A stretch of DNA of 11,030 nucleotides from Sphingobacterium sp. (GCA_030146225.1 JASLCA010000170.1:1-11030), one strand, 5' to 3'. Positions 1 through 7,200 are shown, counted from the first letter of the stretch. Made by a program: numbers and translations. Notes: a model not told the origin generated them from the sequence alone.

Positions 1-512
1 TGGATTACTTTGTGGTCAATGTGAGTTCGCCCAATACCCCAGGTCTAAGGGATTTACAAGAGAAGGAGCCGCTGACAAAGTTATTAAATACCCTTCAGGA
101 ATTAAATGCGAAAAAGGCAAGTCCAAAGCCTATCTTATTAAAGATTGCGCCTGATTTGACAGACTCCCAGTTGGATGATATTGTGGATATTGTAAAGGAT
201 ACACAGATTGCAGGGGTGATTGCGACCAATACGACTATTAATCGAGAAGGCTTAAAGAGTCCTGCGGCCTTAGTCGCAGAAGCTGGAGGCGTCAGTGGGA
301 AGCCTTTGACAAAGCGTTCTACGGAGGTGATTCGCTATTTAGCGACGAAGTCCAATCGGGCATTCCCTATTATTGGGGTAGGCGGGATTCATTCTGCGGC
401 TGATGCCTTGGAGAAGCTAGAGGCAGGCGCTTCCTTGGTGCAGGTGTATACCGGCTTTATCTATGAGGGGCCGGCATTGGTAAGTGCGATATGTAAAGAG
501 CTCTTAAAGTAG
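1..512 (+). CDS. pyrD: Dihydroorotate dehydrogenase (quinone), class 2, C-terminal part
   Basis: This is the 3' part of the gene; the true start lies before the window, and the reading frame is open from base 3, so the GTG at base 12 is an internal valine. The enzyme oxidises dihydroorotate to orotate in pyrimidine synthesis. Visible motifs are NVSSPNTPGLR near the left edge, KIAPDLTD, ATNTT, GGVSGKPL and, near the end, GVGGIHSAADALEKL followed by GASLVQVYTGF, which form the FMN phosphate-binding end of the TIM barrel. The serine in the SSPNT motif, where class 1 enzymes carry cysteine, points to the membrane-associated, quinone-dependent class 2. The C-terminus looks complete. The gene converges on lysS with 54 bases between the stops and shares its terminator. 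Confidence 0.93.
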   Translation, partial: DYFVVNVSSPNTPGLRDLQEKEPLTKLLNTLQELNAKKASPKPILLKIAPDLTDSQLDDIVDIVKDTQIAGVIATNTTINREGLKSPAALVAEAGGVSGKPLTKRSTEVIRYLATKSNRAFPIIGVGGIHSAADALEKLEAGASLVQVYTGFIYEGPALVSAICKELLK

Positions 513-523
513 GCCTAGCTTAT

Positions 524-563
524 AAAAAAAATGCTGCTTCGATTGGAAGCAGCATTTTTTTTG
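524..563. terminator. Bidirectional intrinsic terminator between pyrD and lysS
   Basis: A perfect 10-bp stem (ATGCTGCTTC, 531-540, with GAAGCAGCAT, 546-555) closes a 5-nt loop. It has a run of A on its left (524-531) and a run of T on its right (555-562). It therefore works as a rho-independent terminator on both strands and sits between the convergent stops of pyrD and lysS. Confidence 0.92.
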
Positions 564-566
564 TCT

Positions 567-2273
567 TTATTTTTTGAGGATCGATTTCTTGTCCCCATCG
601 ACAATAATATCGATTAAGTTTTTCTGGCGTAGGCCTTTGCTGGCTACATCCCATTTCTTGCCACTAAGTCCTGTGGCTTCCTTGACTTGAATAATGTCGA
701 TCGCTGTTTCTCCCAACTGGGCAAGCACTAACTTCTCTTCATCGCTCAATTCAACTACGATTTCGGCTTTTTCAGGACGCATCTGCGGGAAGAAAAGAAC
801 CTCTTGTATGGATGGGTTGTTGGTTAAGAACATAATCAATCGGTCCATGCCAATGCCCAGCCCAGAAGTTGGCGGCATGCCGTATTCTAAGGCGCGTAGG
901 AAGTCTTGGTCTATAAACATGGCCTCATCATCTCCTTTTTCCGACAAGCGCATCTGATCTTCGAAACGCTCGCGTTGATCGATTGGATCATTTAGTTCCG
1001 AATAGGCATTTGCCACTTCCTTGCCACATACCATTAATTCAAAACGCTCGGTCAATTCAGGATTGTCTCGGTGTTTCTTTGTCAAGGGTGACATCTCGAT
1101 TGGATAATCTGTGATAAAGGTTGGTTGGATATAGTTTCCTTCACATTTCTCGCCAAATATTTCGTCGATTAACTTGCCTTTACCCATGCTTTCATTTACA
1201 GGAATGCCCATGCCTAGCGCTGCCTCGCGTATTTCCGCTTCGGACTTGCCGCTAATGTCAAAGCCTGTAAAGTCAATAATAGACTGCGCCATAGTCACAC
1301 GTTTAAAAGGGGCTTTAAAGTCTATTTGATGCTCGCCAAAAGTAGCCTTGGTGGTGCCATTTACACTTACGGCACAGTGCTCTACAAGCTTTTCCGTAAA
1401 TTCCATCATCCAGTTGTAGTCCTTGTAAGCTACATAGATTTCCATTACCGTAAACTCTGGATTATGGGTTCTGTCCATGCCTTCGTTGCGGAAGTTTTTA
1501 GAAAACTCATAGACGCCATCAAAGCCACCTACAATTAATCTCTTAAGGTATAGCTCATTGGCAATACGCAGGTACAATGGGATGTCCAAGGCATTGTGGT
1601 GCGTCATAAATGGACGTGCAGCCGCTCCTCCAGGGATGGATTGCAATACGGGTGTTTCCACCTCCATATAGCCTGCATTATTAAAGTATTCGCGCATCGC
1701 CGTATACATCTTTGAACGCTTCACAAAGGTTTCTCTATTTTGTGGGTTCACGATTAAGTCTACATAACGCATGCGGTAGCGTTGCTCTGGATCTGTGAAA
1801 GCATCATATGTCTTGCCATCTGCTTCTTTAACTACAGGAAGTGGACGCAAGGATTTTGTCAGCAAGATTAATTTTTCAACATGTATGGAGACTTCACCTG
1901 TCTGGGTGGTAAAGACATAGCCTTCTACACCGACAATATCCCCAATGTCCAATAGCTTCTTAAATACTGTATTGTACAAGGTCTTATCTTCGTCGGGACA
2001 GATGTCATCTCTTTTTACGTAAGCTTGTAAACGACCAGTCGCATCTTGTAGCTCCATAAAGGAAGCGCTACCCATTACACGTCGGCTCATAATACGGCCC
2101 GCGAAACGAATGCTTTTATAGTTAAGTTTATCTCTTTCGTAGTTCTCTAAAATGTCGGCAGCAGATACGTTTACCTTAAATTCTTCAGCAGGATATGGGT
2201 TGATGCCCAAGTCGATAATGGCTTGAAGATTTAATCTACGTTGTTGTTCCTGTTCGGATAATACAGTACTCAT
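567..2273 (-). CDS. lysS: Lysyl-tRNA synthetase, class II, with C-terminal extension
   Basis: This cytoplasmic enzyme charges tRNA-Lys with lysine using ATP. The 568-residue protein has an N-terminal OB-fold anticodon-binding domain (about residues 55-140) and a class II catalytic core. Motif 1 is near 200-222 (GYMEVETPVLQ, then GGAAARPF), motif 2 near 258-279 (FRNEGMDRTHNPEFT) and motif 3 near 469-485 (SGLGIGMDRL). E. coli LysS is about 505 residues. The extra 65 or so residues after the core (about 502-568) resemble a small winged-helix fold and match the longer LysRS form I associate with Bacteroidota. The ATG start fits the family, which usually begins with a helix such as SEQEQQRRLN. No Shine-Dalgarno sequence is apparent. 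The gene has its own likely promoter about 100 bases upstream and is transcribed alone. Confidence 0.96.
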   Translation of the reverse strand: MSTVLSEQEQQRRLNLQAIIDLGINPYPAEEFKVNVSAADILENYERDKLNYKSIRFAGRIMSRRVMGSASFMELQDATGRLQAYVKRDDICPDEDKTLYNTVFKKLLDIGDIVGVEGYVFTTQTGEVSIHVEKLILLTKSLRPLPVVKEADGKTYDAFTDPEQRYRMRYVDLIVNPQNRETFVKRSKMYTAMREYFNNAGYMEVETPVLQSIPGGAAARPFMTHHNALDIPLYLRIANELYLKRLIVGGFDGVYEFSKNFRNEGMDRTHNPEFTVMEIYVAYKDYNWMMEFTEKLVEHCAVSVNGTTKATFGEHQIDFKAPFKRVTMAQSIIDFTGFDISGKSEAEIREAALGMGIPVNESMGKGKLIDEIFGEKCEGNYIQPTFITDYPIEMSPLTKKHRDNPELTERFELMVCGKEVANAYSELNDPIDQRERFEDQMRLSEKGDDEAMFIDQDFLRALEYGMPPTSGLGIGMDRLIMFLTNNPSIQEVLFFPQMRPEKAEIVVELSDEEKLVLAQLGETAIDIIQVKEATGLSGKKWDVASKGLRQKNLIDIIVDGDKKSILKK

Positions 2274-2376
2274 GGTATGCTATAAAATAAGTAAAAAGTA
2301 TAAAAAACAGCTGATTCCACAACTTAATAACTCCAAAGAGTAGGGGGCGGGAAGGCAGGCTGTTATTACTGAGGAA

Positions 2377-2384
2377 CAAAAGTA
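2377..2384 (-). promoter_or_regulatory. Likely lysS promoter, -7 element
   Basis: On the minus strand this reads TACTTTTG, a full match to the Bacteroidota -7 consensus TAnnTTTG. A TTG that could serve as the -33 element lies at 2409-2411, but its 24-base spacing is longer than the usual 19-21. Transcription would start near 2370 and leave a leader of roughly 95 bases before the lysS ATG. Confidence 0.45.
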
Positions 2385-2542
2385 GCAAAAAAAGAAAGAT
2401 TATAGGAGCAATTTAAAAATAGAATCCAGTGCTTAGGTGGAATTGTACTACAATTATTCGTTTAATCTGCTTAGAAAGATTTATATTTACGCCGTGTTAG
2501 GAGTTTATAAGGAAAAACGAAACAATATGCATAAACATTGTC

Positions 2543-2573
2543 TTGTTTTTGTTGAAAATAAAAATTATCTTTG
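2543..2573 (+). promoter_or_regulatory. rpmE2 promoter (TTG-N20-TATCTTTG)
   Basis: A TTG at 2543-2545 and TATCTTTG at 2566-2573 are separated by exactly 20 bases, which matches the Bacteroidota -33/-7 promoter pattern. The transcript would begin near 2578-2580 and have a leader of about 33 bases with no evident Shine-Dalgarno sequence, as is usual in this phylum. Confidence 0.75.
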
Positions 2574-2612
2574 CACCTCAATTGTTGAATAGTAAGTAAT
2601 CATAAAGATAAA

Positions 2613-2861
2613 ATGAAAAAAGATTTGCACCCATCAAACTACAGATTAGTAGTTTTTAAAGACATGTCTAACGACTATGCTTTCATAACTAAATCATGTG
2701 TAGATACAAAAGAGTCAATCACTTGGGAAGATGGTACTGAATATCCATTAATTAAATTGGAGATTTCTCATACATCACACCCGTTCTATACTGGTAAAAT
2801 GAAATTGGTTGATACGGCTGGTCGTATTGATAAATTCCGTAGCCGTTACAACAAGAAGTAA
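2613..2861 (+). CDS. rpmE2: 50S ribosomal protein L31, type B
   Basis: This 82-residue structural protein of the large ribosomal subunit is recognised by the N-terminal MKKDLHPSNYR, the central TWEDGTEYPLIKLEISHTSHPFYTG and the C-terminal GRIDKFRSRYNKK. It has a single cysteine (in KSCVDT) and lacks the paired CxxC zinc ligands of the other L31 form. That makes it the zinc-independent, longer type B protein, called RpmE2 or YkgM in other bacteria. In organisms with both forms, type B is often induced under zinc limitation; whether that holds here depends on whether another rpmE exists elsewhere in the genome. The gene is monocistronic, with a strong promoter and its own terminator, as expected for a ribosomal protein. 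Confidence 0.95.
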   Translation: MKKDLHPSNYRLVVFKDMSNDYAFITKSCVDTKESITWEDGTEYPLIKLEISHTSHPFYTGKMKLVDTAGRIDKFRSRYNKK

Positions 2862-2890
2862 TTCTTATTACGGTTTTAGGTTAACTGAAG

Positions 2891-2926
2891 AATATCCCGA
2901 TGAGTTCGTCTTATCGGGATATTTTT
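2891..2926 (+). terminator. Strong intrinsic terminator after rpmE2
   Basis: A 14-bp stem (AATATCCCGATGAG, 2891-2904, pairing with CTTATCGGGATATT, 2910-2923, with one G-T pair) closes the five-base loop TTCGT and runs into a T tract at 2922-2926. It lies immediately upstream of the next coding region, so the ATG at 2900 inside the stem cannot sensibly start that gene. Confidence 0.9.
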
Positions 2927-2929
2927 ATG

Positions 2930-2937
2930 TACTTTTA
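2930..2937 (+). promoter_or_regulatory. Possible -7 element for the GlmU-like gene
   Basis: TACTTTTA differs from the TAnnTTTG consensus only in the last base. It lies 7-10 bases before the preferred ATG codons at 2945 and 2948, so initiation here would give an almost leaderless message. No TTG is found at the expected -33 position, which overlaps the rpmE2 terminator stem, so this is weak. Confidence 0.3.
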
Positions 2938-2947
2938 TCTTACTATG

Positions 2948-4141
2948 ATGGAAGTTGTATTGCATGATCGTGCGCTATGGCGTGATGACTTATTACCGTT
3001 GTCCTATACAAGACCTGTAGGCAATCTGAGGATTGGCGCGCTAACTTTGGATGAGAAGTGGCGGCATATATTTGGCACGCAGGTACATTTTTATACAGAG
3101 CCTTACCTACAAGAGAAATTTCCAGCTCCCCAGCTGGATGCTGCGAATAGCTATTTGGTGATTCGCGCAAATCTTATCCCTGATGCTGCTTTTATAGCTA
3201 GCCTTAAGCAACTTGCAGTAGGCAGTATGCTTATGCAAGGGGATCATTGGCTCGCTTATCATACGGGCAGTTGGGAGGAAGCCCCCGACCTTAGCTTATT
3301 GAAGTCCGAAACCTATACGAAAGCGCTTGACGCGCTGACCTATCCCGAAGATATTTTCTTACTAAATGCAACCCAAATCAAATTTGATTATGATTTGCTT
3401 GTGGCTGATAAACTTTCCGCTGCCCTTTCGCCGACCAATACCCTGCTTGGCGATAAGCTCTTCCTGGGCGCGCGCGTATTTGCTGAATGCTGTACCTTTA
3501 ATACCTTGGAAGGCCCGATCTATATCGATGATGATGCCATTATTGAGGAGGGCAGTAACCTGCGCGGACCCATTGCTATTGGAAAGCATGCCCGGGTTAA
3601 GATGGGCAGCAAGCTCTACCCCAATGTAACTGTTGGGCCAGGCTCTACTATTGCAGGTGAGGTTAACAATGCTGTATTATGGGGCAATGCCAGCAAGGGA
3701 CATGATGGGTATTTGGGTTGCTCTGTATTGGGCGAAGGCTGTAATATTGGCGGGGGTTCCGCAAACTCTAATATGCAAAACAATTGGAAAGCGGTCTCAC
3801 TCTACAATTATAGCAAGCATGCCTACAGAAATACCGGGAAGCTAAAGATAGGCTTGTTTATGGGCGATTACGCAATGTGTGGAATAAACTCCAGCATCAC
3901 CACGGGCTGTGTTATCGGCGTGGGAGCTCAGTTGGCAATATCCACGATTATTCCGAAATTTGTGCCTGATTTTCTATGGCAGACGGATTCCAAGAAGGAA
4001 GCCTATCAGTGGCCTAAATTTGAGAAGATGATGGAGCAAAGAGCGCTGCTGCGTAAGGAAGCATGCGCTGAAACAACCTTAAAAATATTATGGCAGGTGT
4101 TTGTGAAAGCAAATCACGGCAATGAAAAAAATATAAAATAG
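2948..4141 (+). CDS. GlmU-family putative sugar nucleotidyltransferase (Bacteroidota alternative GlmU type)
   Basis: The protein has about 397 residues. An N-terminal nucleotidyltransferase-like domain (about 1-155) contains PLSYTRPVGNLRIG. A left-handed beta-helix follows (about 165-335), with hexapeptide-type repeats such as GPIYIDDDAIIEEGSNLRG and then IAIGKHARVKMGS. A signature GGGSANSNMQNNW lies near 268-280, and a helical tail ends the protein. The canonical GlmU uridylyltransferase signature (GxGTRM...PK) is absent, as expected for the separate Bacteroidota family annotated as UDP-GlcNAc diphosphorylase/glucosamine-1-phosphate acetyltransferase-related. A role in making UDP-GlcNAc or a similar nucleotide sugar for the envelope is likely, but the substrate is inferred. 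ATG at 2948, or the adjacent ATG at 2945, is preferred because related proteins begin just before VLHD. An upstream in-frame ATG at 2900 lies inside the rpmE2 terminator. The gene precedes tpiA by 13 bases. Confidence 0.82.
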   Translation: MEVVLHDRALWRDDLLPLSYTRPVGNLRIGALTLDEKWRHIFGTQVHFYTEPYLQEKFPAPQLDAANSYLVIRANLIPDAAFIASLKQLAVGSMLMQGDHWLAYHTGSWEEAPDLSLLKSETYTKALDALTYPEDIFLLNATQIKFDYDLLVADKLSAALSPTNTLLGDKLFLGARVFAECCTFNTLEGPIYIDDDAIIEEGSNLRGPIAIGKHARVKMGSKLYPNVTVGPGSTIAGEVNNAVLWGNASKGHDGYLGCSVLGEGCNIGGGSANSNMQNNWKAVSLYNYSKHAYRNTGKLKIGLFMGDYAMCGINSSITTGCVIGVGAQLAISTIIPKFVPDFLWQTDSKKEAYQWPKFEKMMEQRALLRKEACAETTLKILWQVFVKANHGNEKNIK

Positions 4142-4154
4142 ATAAATATATATT

Positions 4155-4919
4155 ATGCGTAAAAAAATTGTTGCGGGAAACTGGAAGATGAATTTGGATT
4201 ATGAACAAGGCTTGAGTTTATTCTCTGAGATTGTTAATATGGTTAAGGATGAGGTTGTAGGAGATCAAGAGGTGGTCGTTTGTAGCCCAGCTATCCACTT
4301 ATCCAGTATCGCAAAATTGGCCAGTGGCAAGGTTGCTGTTGGCGCTCAAAATATACATCAAGCAGCTTCTGGTGCATACACTGGAGAGATTTCTGCTACG
4401 CAGGTAAAATCTGTAGGGGTAAACTATGTTATCTTAGGTCACTCCGAGCGTAGAGCTTACTTTGGAGAGACTGATGCACTCTTGGCTGAAAAGGTTAATA
4501 TGGCTCTGGAGCATGATCTAAAGCCTATTTTCTGTATTGGCGAAACCAAAGAAGAGCGTGAAGAAGGTCGTTTCTTTGCCGTTATTAAAACCCAATTGAC
4601 GGATGCTGTCTTTCATTTGCCAGCTGCCGAATTTTCAAAATTGGTATTGGCTTATGAGCCTGTTTGGGCAATTGGCACGGGCTTGACTGCTTCTCCTGAG
4701 CAAGCACAAGAGGTACATGCCTTTATTCGTCAGACTATTGCAGCGCAATATGATCAAACGATTGCGGACAATACAACCATCCTATATGGTGGTAGTTGTA
4801 ATCCGAAGAATGCTAATGAGTTGTTTTCACAAGCAGATATCGATGGTGGATTAATTGGCGGAGCTTCGCTAAAATCACGCGACTTCTTAGACATTGTGAA
4901 AGCTTTTAATACAAAATAA
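4155..4919 (+). CDS. tpiA: Triosephosphate isomerase
   Basis: This glycolytic enzyme interconverts dihydroxyacetone phosphate and glyceraldehyde 3-phosphate in the cytoplasm. The 254-residue protein has the normal family length and all catalytic elements: GNWKMN with Asn9 and Lys11, the electrophilic His96 in LGHSERR, the catalytic base Glu168 in AYEPVWAIGTG followed by the flexible lid loop, and the phosphate-binding YGGSCNPKN (about 211-219) and GGLIGGASLK (231-240). It starts 13 bases after the GlmU-like gene, and its TAA overlaps the prmA ATG by one base (TAATG). The two genes are therefore probably translationally coupled within one operon. Confidence 0.98.
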   Translation: MRKKIVAGNWKMNLDYEQGLSLFSEIVNMVKDEVVGDQEVVVCSPAIHLSSIAKLASGKVAVGAQNIHQAASGAYTGEISATQVKSVGVNYVILGHSERRAYFGETDALLAEKVNMALEHDLKPIFCIGETKEEREEGRFFAVIKTQLTDAVFHLPAAEFSKLVLAYEPVWAIGTGLTASPEQAQEVHAFIRQTIAAQYDQTIADNTTILYGGSCNPKNANELFSQADIDGGLIGGASLKSRDFLDIVKAFNTK

Positions 4920-5761
4920 TGAGATATACCGCGGTTACTTTTCTTGCCTCTGCCATGGAAGATTGGCAAAAGGACTTATTGATTGATGCGTTGGCTGATG
5001 TGGGTTTCGACACCTTTGAGGATATAGAAAATGGATTTAAAGGCTATATTCCTACAGCGAATATGGATGTGCAATCCTTAGAGACCGCATTGCTGCATCA
5101 TGCAGAAGGCTTTGAAATTCAGTATAGTATCGCCGATTTGGAGGATCAAAACTGGAATGAGCTTTGGGAGAGTAATTTCAACCCTATTGTTGTGGATGAC
5201 TTATGCTATGTACGTGCTACCTTCCATGCAGCACGTCCTGAAATCCCTTATGAGATTGTGATTGATCCAAAGATGTCCTTTGGAACGGGGCATCATCAGA
5301 CTACCTCGATGATGCTTTCTTACATTCTCGAAAACCAATTTGAGGGGAAGACTGTTCTAGATATGGGCTGCGGTACAGGTATCTTATCCATCTTAGCTGC
5401 AAAGCGTGGAGCTACCTCCATATTGGCGGTAGATTTTGATGATATCTGTGTAGCGAGTGTAGCTGAAAATAAGTTGCTAAATAAGATTGACAATATTGAG
5501 GCTGCACTGGGTTCCAAGGAAGTTCTAGTGGGCAAGCATTTTGATATTATCTTAGCGAATATAAATAGAAATATCTTGCTCGATCAGCTGGAGCAATATA
5601 GTCTTTCTCTTAATCCAGATGGCGTATTGTATATCAGTGGCTTTTACGATGGGGATGACTTGACTATTCTCTGTGAAAAAGCAGCAGATTATGGCTTCGG
5701 TATTGAAAGCAAGAAAGTACAGGCAAGCTGGTGTTCAGCGAAATTTGTAAGAAACAAATAA
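4919..5761 (+). CDS. prmA: Ribosomal protein L11 methyltransferase
   Basis: This SAM-dependent enzyme methylates lysine and N-terminal amino groups of ribosomal protein L11. In the 280-residue protein an N-terminal substrate-recognition region (about 1-90) precedes a Rossmann-like methyltransferase domain. IDPKMSFGTGHHQTT lies at 115-129, SAM-binding motif I (VLDMGCGTGILS) at 146-157, the acidic motif (AVDFD) near 170-174, and FDIILANINRNILL (208-221) is the PrmA-type catalytic strand. The length is close to that of E. coli PrmA. The gene shares one base with the tpiA stop and leaves one base before the next ATG, so it sits in the middle of a tightly coupled operon. L11 methylation is usually dispensable, and the link with tpiA is probably only positional. 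Confidence 0.95.
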   Translation: MRYTAVTFLASAMEDWQKDLLIDALADVGFDTFEDIENGFKGYIPTANMDVQSLETALLHHAEGFEIQYSIADLEDQNWNELWESNFNPIVVDDLCYVRATFHAARPEIPYEIVIDPKMSFGTGHHQTTSMMLSYILENQFEGKTVLDMGCGTGILSILAAKRGATSILAVDFDDICVASVAENKLLNKIDNIEAALGSKEVLVGKHFDIILANINRNILLDQLEQYSLSLNPDGVLYISGFYDGDDLTILCEKAADYGFGIESKKVQASWCSAKFVRNK

Positions 5762-5762
5762 T

Positions 5763-7133
5763 ATGCGCATTCATTTTATAGCCATTGGGGGAGCAGTGAT
5801 GCACAATTTAGCTATTTCATTAGCTGAACAAGGGCATCAGGTCACCGGATCTGATGATCAGATTGTGGAGCCATCGAAGTCTAGGCTTCAGCAGGCGAAG
5901 CTGTTGCCTGAGCAAGTGGGCTGGTTTCCTGAGAAGATTACGGAAGATATTGACGCTGTAATTATTGGGATGCATGCAGATCTTCAAAATCCAGAACTGC
6001 AGGCCGCACAGCAATTGGGTATAAAGATTTATTCCTTTCCGGAATTTATCCATGAATTAAGCGTAGACAAAACAAGGGTGGTCATTGCCGGTACCTACGG
6101 CAAGACCACCATTATGAGCATGGTGATGCATGTGCTCAAGATGCTTGGGCATGAGTTTGATTACTTGGTAGGTGCGCAGTTGGAAGGCTTTGACTCCTTG
6201 GTAAAGCTTACGGCGAGCAATAAGGTAATCCTTATTGAAGGGGATGAGTATTATGCCTCCCCAATTGATCATCGCTCTAAGTTTCATCTTTTTAATCCCA
6301 ATATTGCGCTTATCAGCGGCATTGAATGGAACGAATCCCGGACAAATATTGCTAAGGCAGATTATTTAGCCTTGTTTGAGAAGTTTATTTCGACGATTGT
6401 GCCCAAAGGGACCTTGATTTACAACAAAGAAAGTACGATCCTGCGGGAGATTGTAGAATTGACCTTGGACTGTAAGATCAATAGACATGGCTACAAAATT
6501 CCAGAGTACTCTATAAACAAGGGGATTACTTACCTGCATGATGCAGATGAGCAGATTCCTTTGCAAGTATTTGGCAAGCTTAATCTTTCCAATATTGCTG
6601 GAGCTTACACCGTATGTGAATGGCTGGGCGTAAAGCGGGCTGATTTTTACAAGGCTATTGTAAGTTTTCAGAGCTCGATTCGGTATTTGGAGTTTGTTGC
6701 GAGCTTCAATGGGAGTGTGGTTTACCAAGATTTTTTATTTTCTCCCTATAAATTACGCACGAGTATTCATGCCGTAAAAGAGCAGTTTCCAGGGCAAGGA
6801 TTAGTTACTATATTGGAACTGAGTGCTTACGATATTATGGACGAAAGCTTTTTAGACCAATATAGCTCAACTATGGATGAATCCGACTATTCTGTAGTAT
6901 TAGTTAATAAGGATTCAATAAAAGACAAAAATATTCTGCTAAATAATATAGAGCTCGATGTTAAGAAAGTTTTTAAACACAGAGATTTTGTATTTTTAAC
7001 TGACTTGGAGTCTTTGGAAGCCTATTTGGAGTCTTTTAAATCCTTGGGTTTCAATCTTTTGTTTATGGTCTCTCCGAAGCACAGTACGATGAATATCGTC
7101 AGTTTTGCCGATAAATTCTTCAAAAACTTTTGA
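5763..7133 (+). CDS. Divergent Mur ligase-family protein (Mpl/MurC-like), probably catalytically altered
   Basis: The 456-residue protein has the three-domain order of Mur ligases and aligns end to end with the Bacteroidota proteins annotated as peptidoglycan synthetase or Mpl (UDP-MurNAc:tripeptide ligase, cell-wall recycling). The UDP-binding start is MRIHFIAIGGAVMHNLA with TGSDD near 28-32. The P-loop GTYGKTT is at 110-116, where GSHGKTT or GTHGKTT is usual. EGDEYYASPID follows at 159-169. Several normally conserved ligase positions differ: SGIEWNESR (185-193) stands where SGIAWDHIN is expected, losing the conserved Asp-His. DFLFSPYK (323-330) replaces a DFAHSPSK-type motif. The C-terminal glycine/serine motif reads MVSPKHST. 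The frame is intact with no frameshift. The last 250 bases are more AT-rich than the rest. The Mpl comparison is from memory. It may be a pseudo-ligase or have a different substrate. Confidence 0.75.
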   Translation: MRIHFIAIGGAVMHNLAISLAEQGHQVTGSDDQIVEPSKSRLQQAKLLPEQVGWFPEKITEDIDAVIIGMHADLQNPELQAAQQLGIKIYSFPEFIHELSVDKTRVVIAGTYGKTTIMSMVMHVLKMLGHEFDYLVGAQLEGFDSLVKLTASNKVILIEGDEYYASPIDHRSKFHLFNPNIALISGIEWNESRTNIAKADYLALFEKFISTIVPKGTLIYNKESTILREIVELTLDCKINRHGYKIPEYSINKGITYLHDADEQIPLQVFGKLNLSNIAGAYTVCEWLGVKRADFYKAIVSFQSSIRYLEFVASFNGSVVYQDFLFSPYKLRTSIHAVKEQFPGQGLVTILELSAYDIMDESFLDQYSSTMDESDYSVVLVNKDSIKDKNILLNNIELDVKKVFKHRDFVFLTDLESLEAYLESFKSLGFNLLFMVSPKHSTMNIVSFADKFFKNF

Positions 7134-7171
7134 TTTGGAAGTTTTAATTTTTTACCTTAAACTTTTTTTTC

Positions 7172-7191
7172 TTACTTTTGGAATAAAGTAA
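7172..7191. promoter_or_regulatory. Inverted repeat over the XRE promoter, candidate operator
   Basis: A perfect 7-bp inverted repeat, TTACTTT (7172-7178) and AAAGTAA (7185-7191) with a 6-base spacer, covers the -7 element and the likely transcription start of the regulator gene. Dimeric XRE-type repressors commonly bind such sites, so autoregulation is a reasonable inference. The AT-rich composition means chance is not excluded. Confidence 0.4.
7173..7180 (+). promoter_or_regulatory. Promoter -7 element of the XRE regulator gene
   Basis: TACTTTTG is a full match to the TAnnTTTG consensus. It lies 20 bases before the ATG, which predicts a leader of only about 14 bases. No TTG is present at the expected -33 position (a T-rich tract lies there), so the promoter may be weak or need activation. 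Confidence 0.55.
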
Positions 7192-7200
7192 AATTTACCC

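Larger units (their letters stand above)
2274..2612. other. Divergent intergenic region lysS / rpmE2
   Basis: This AT-rich stretch of 339 bases lies between the divergent lysS and rpmE2 starts. It holds a candidate lysS promoter on the minus strand and a clear rpmE2 promoter on the plus strand. It also has two short inverted repeats: AATTGT-act-ACAATT around 2443-2457, and ACAAT/ATTGT at 2522-2526 and 2537-2541, just upstream of the rpmE2 -33 element. I see no convincing gene or structured RNA in it. Only a 21-codon frame from about 2527 overlaps the rpmE2 promoter. Confidence 0.6.

Noticed and set aside
694..1538. Open frames on the plus strand inside lysS
   Set aside because: They are antisense shadows of a clearly conserved lysyl-tRNA synthetase and have no recognisable protein features or promoters.
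2527..2592. 21-codon plus-strand frame upstream of rpmE2
   Set aside because: It spans the rpmE2 promoter elements, and its product has no conserved look, so it is most likely non-coding.
2900..2947. Upstream ATG codons (2900, 2927) as start of the GlmU-like protein
   Set aside because: 2900 lies inside the rpmE2 terminator stem, and the added residues do not resemble the family N-terminus. The preferred starts are 2945 and 2948.
6301..6345. Local frameshift as the cause of the missing DH motif in the Mur ligase-like protein
   Set aside because: The segment has the same length as the expected family motif, and the flanking regions stay in frame and conserved, so the change is by substitution.
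6366..6728. 120-codon minus-strand open frame inside the Mur ligase-like gene
   Set aside because: It is antisense to a full-length conserved-family frame and shows no domain, promoter or low-complexity signal of its own.
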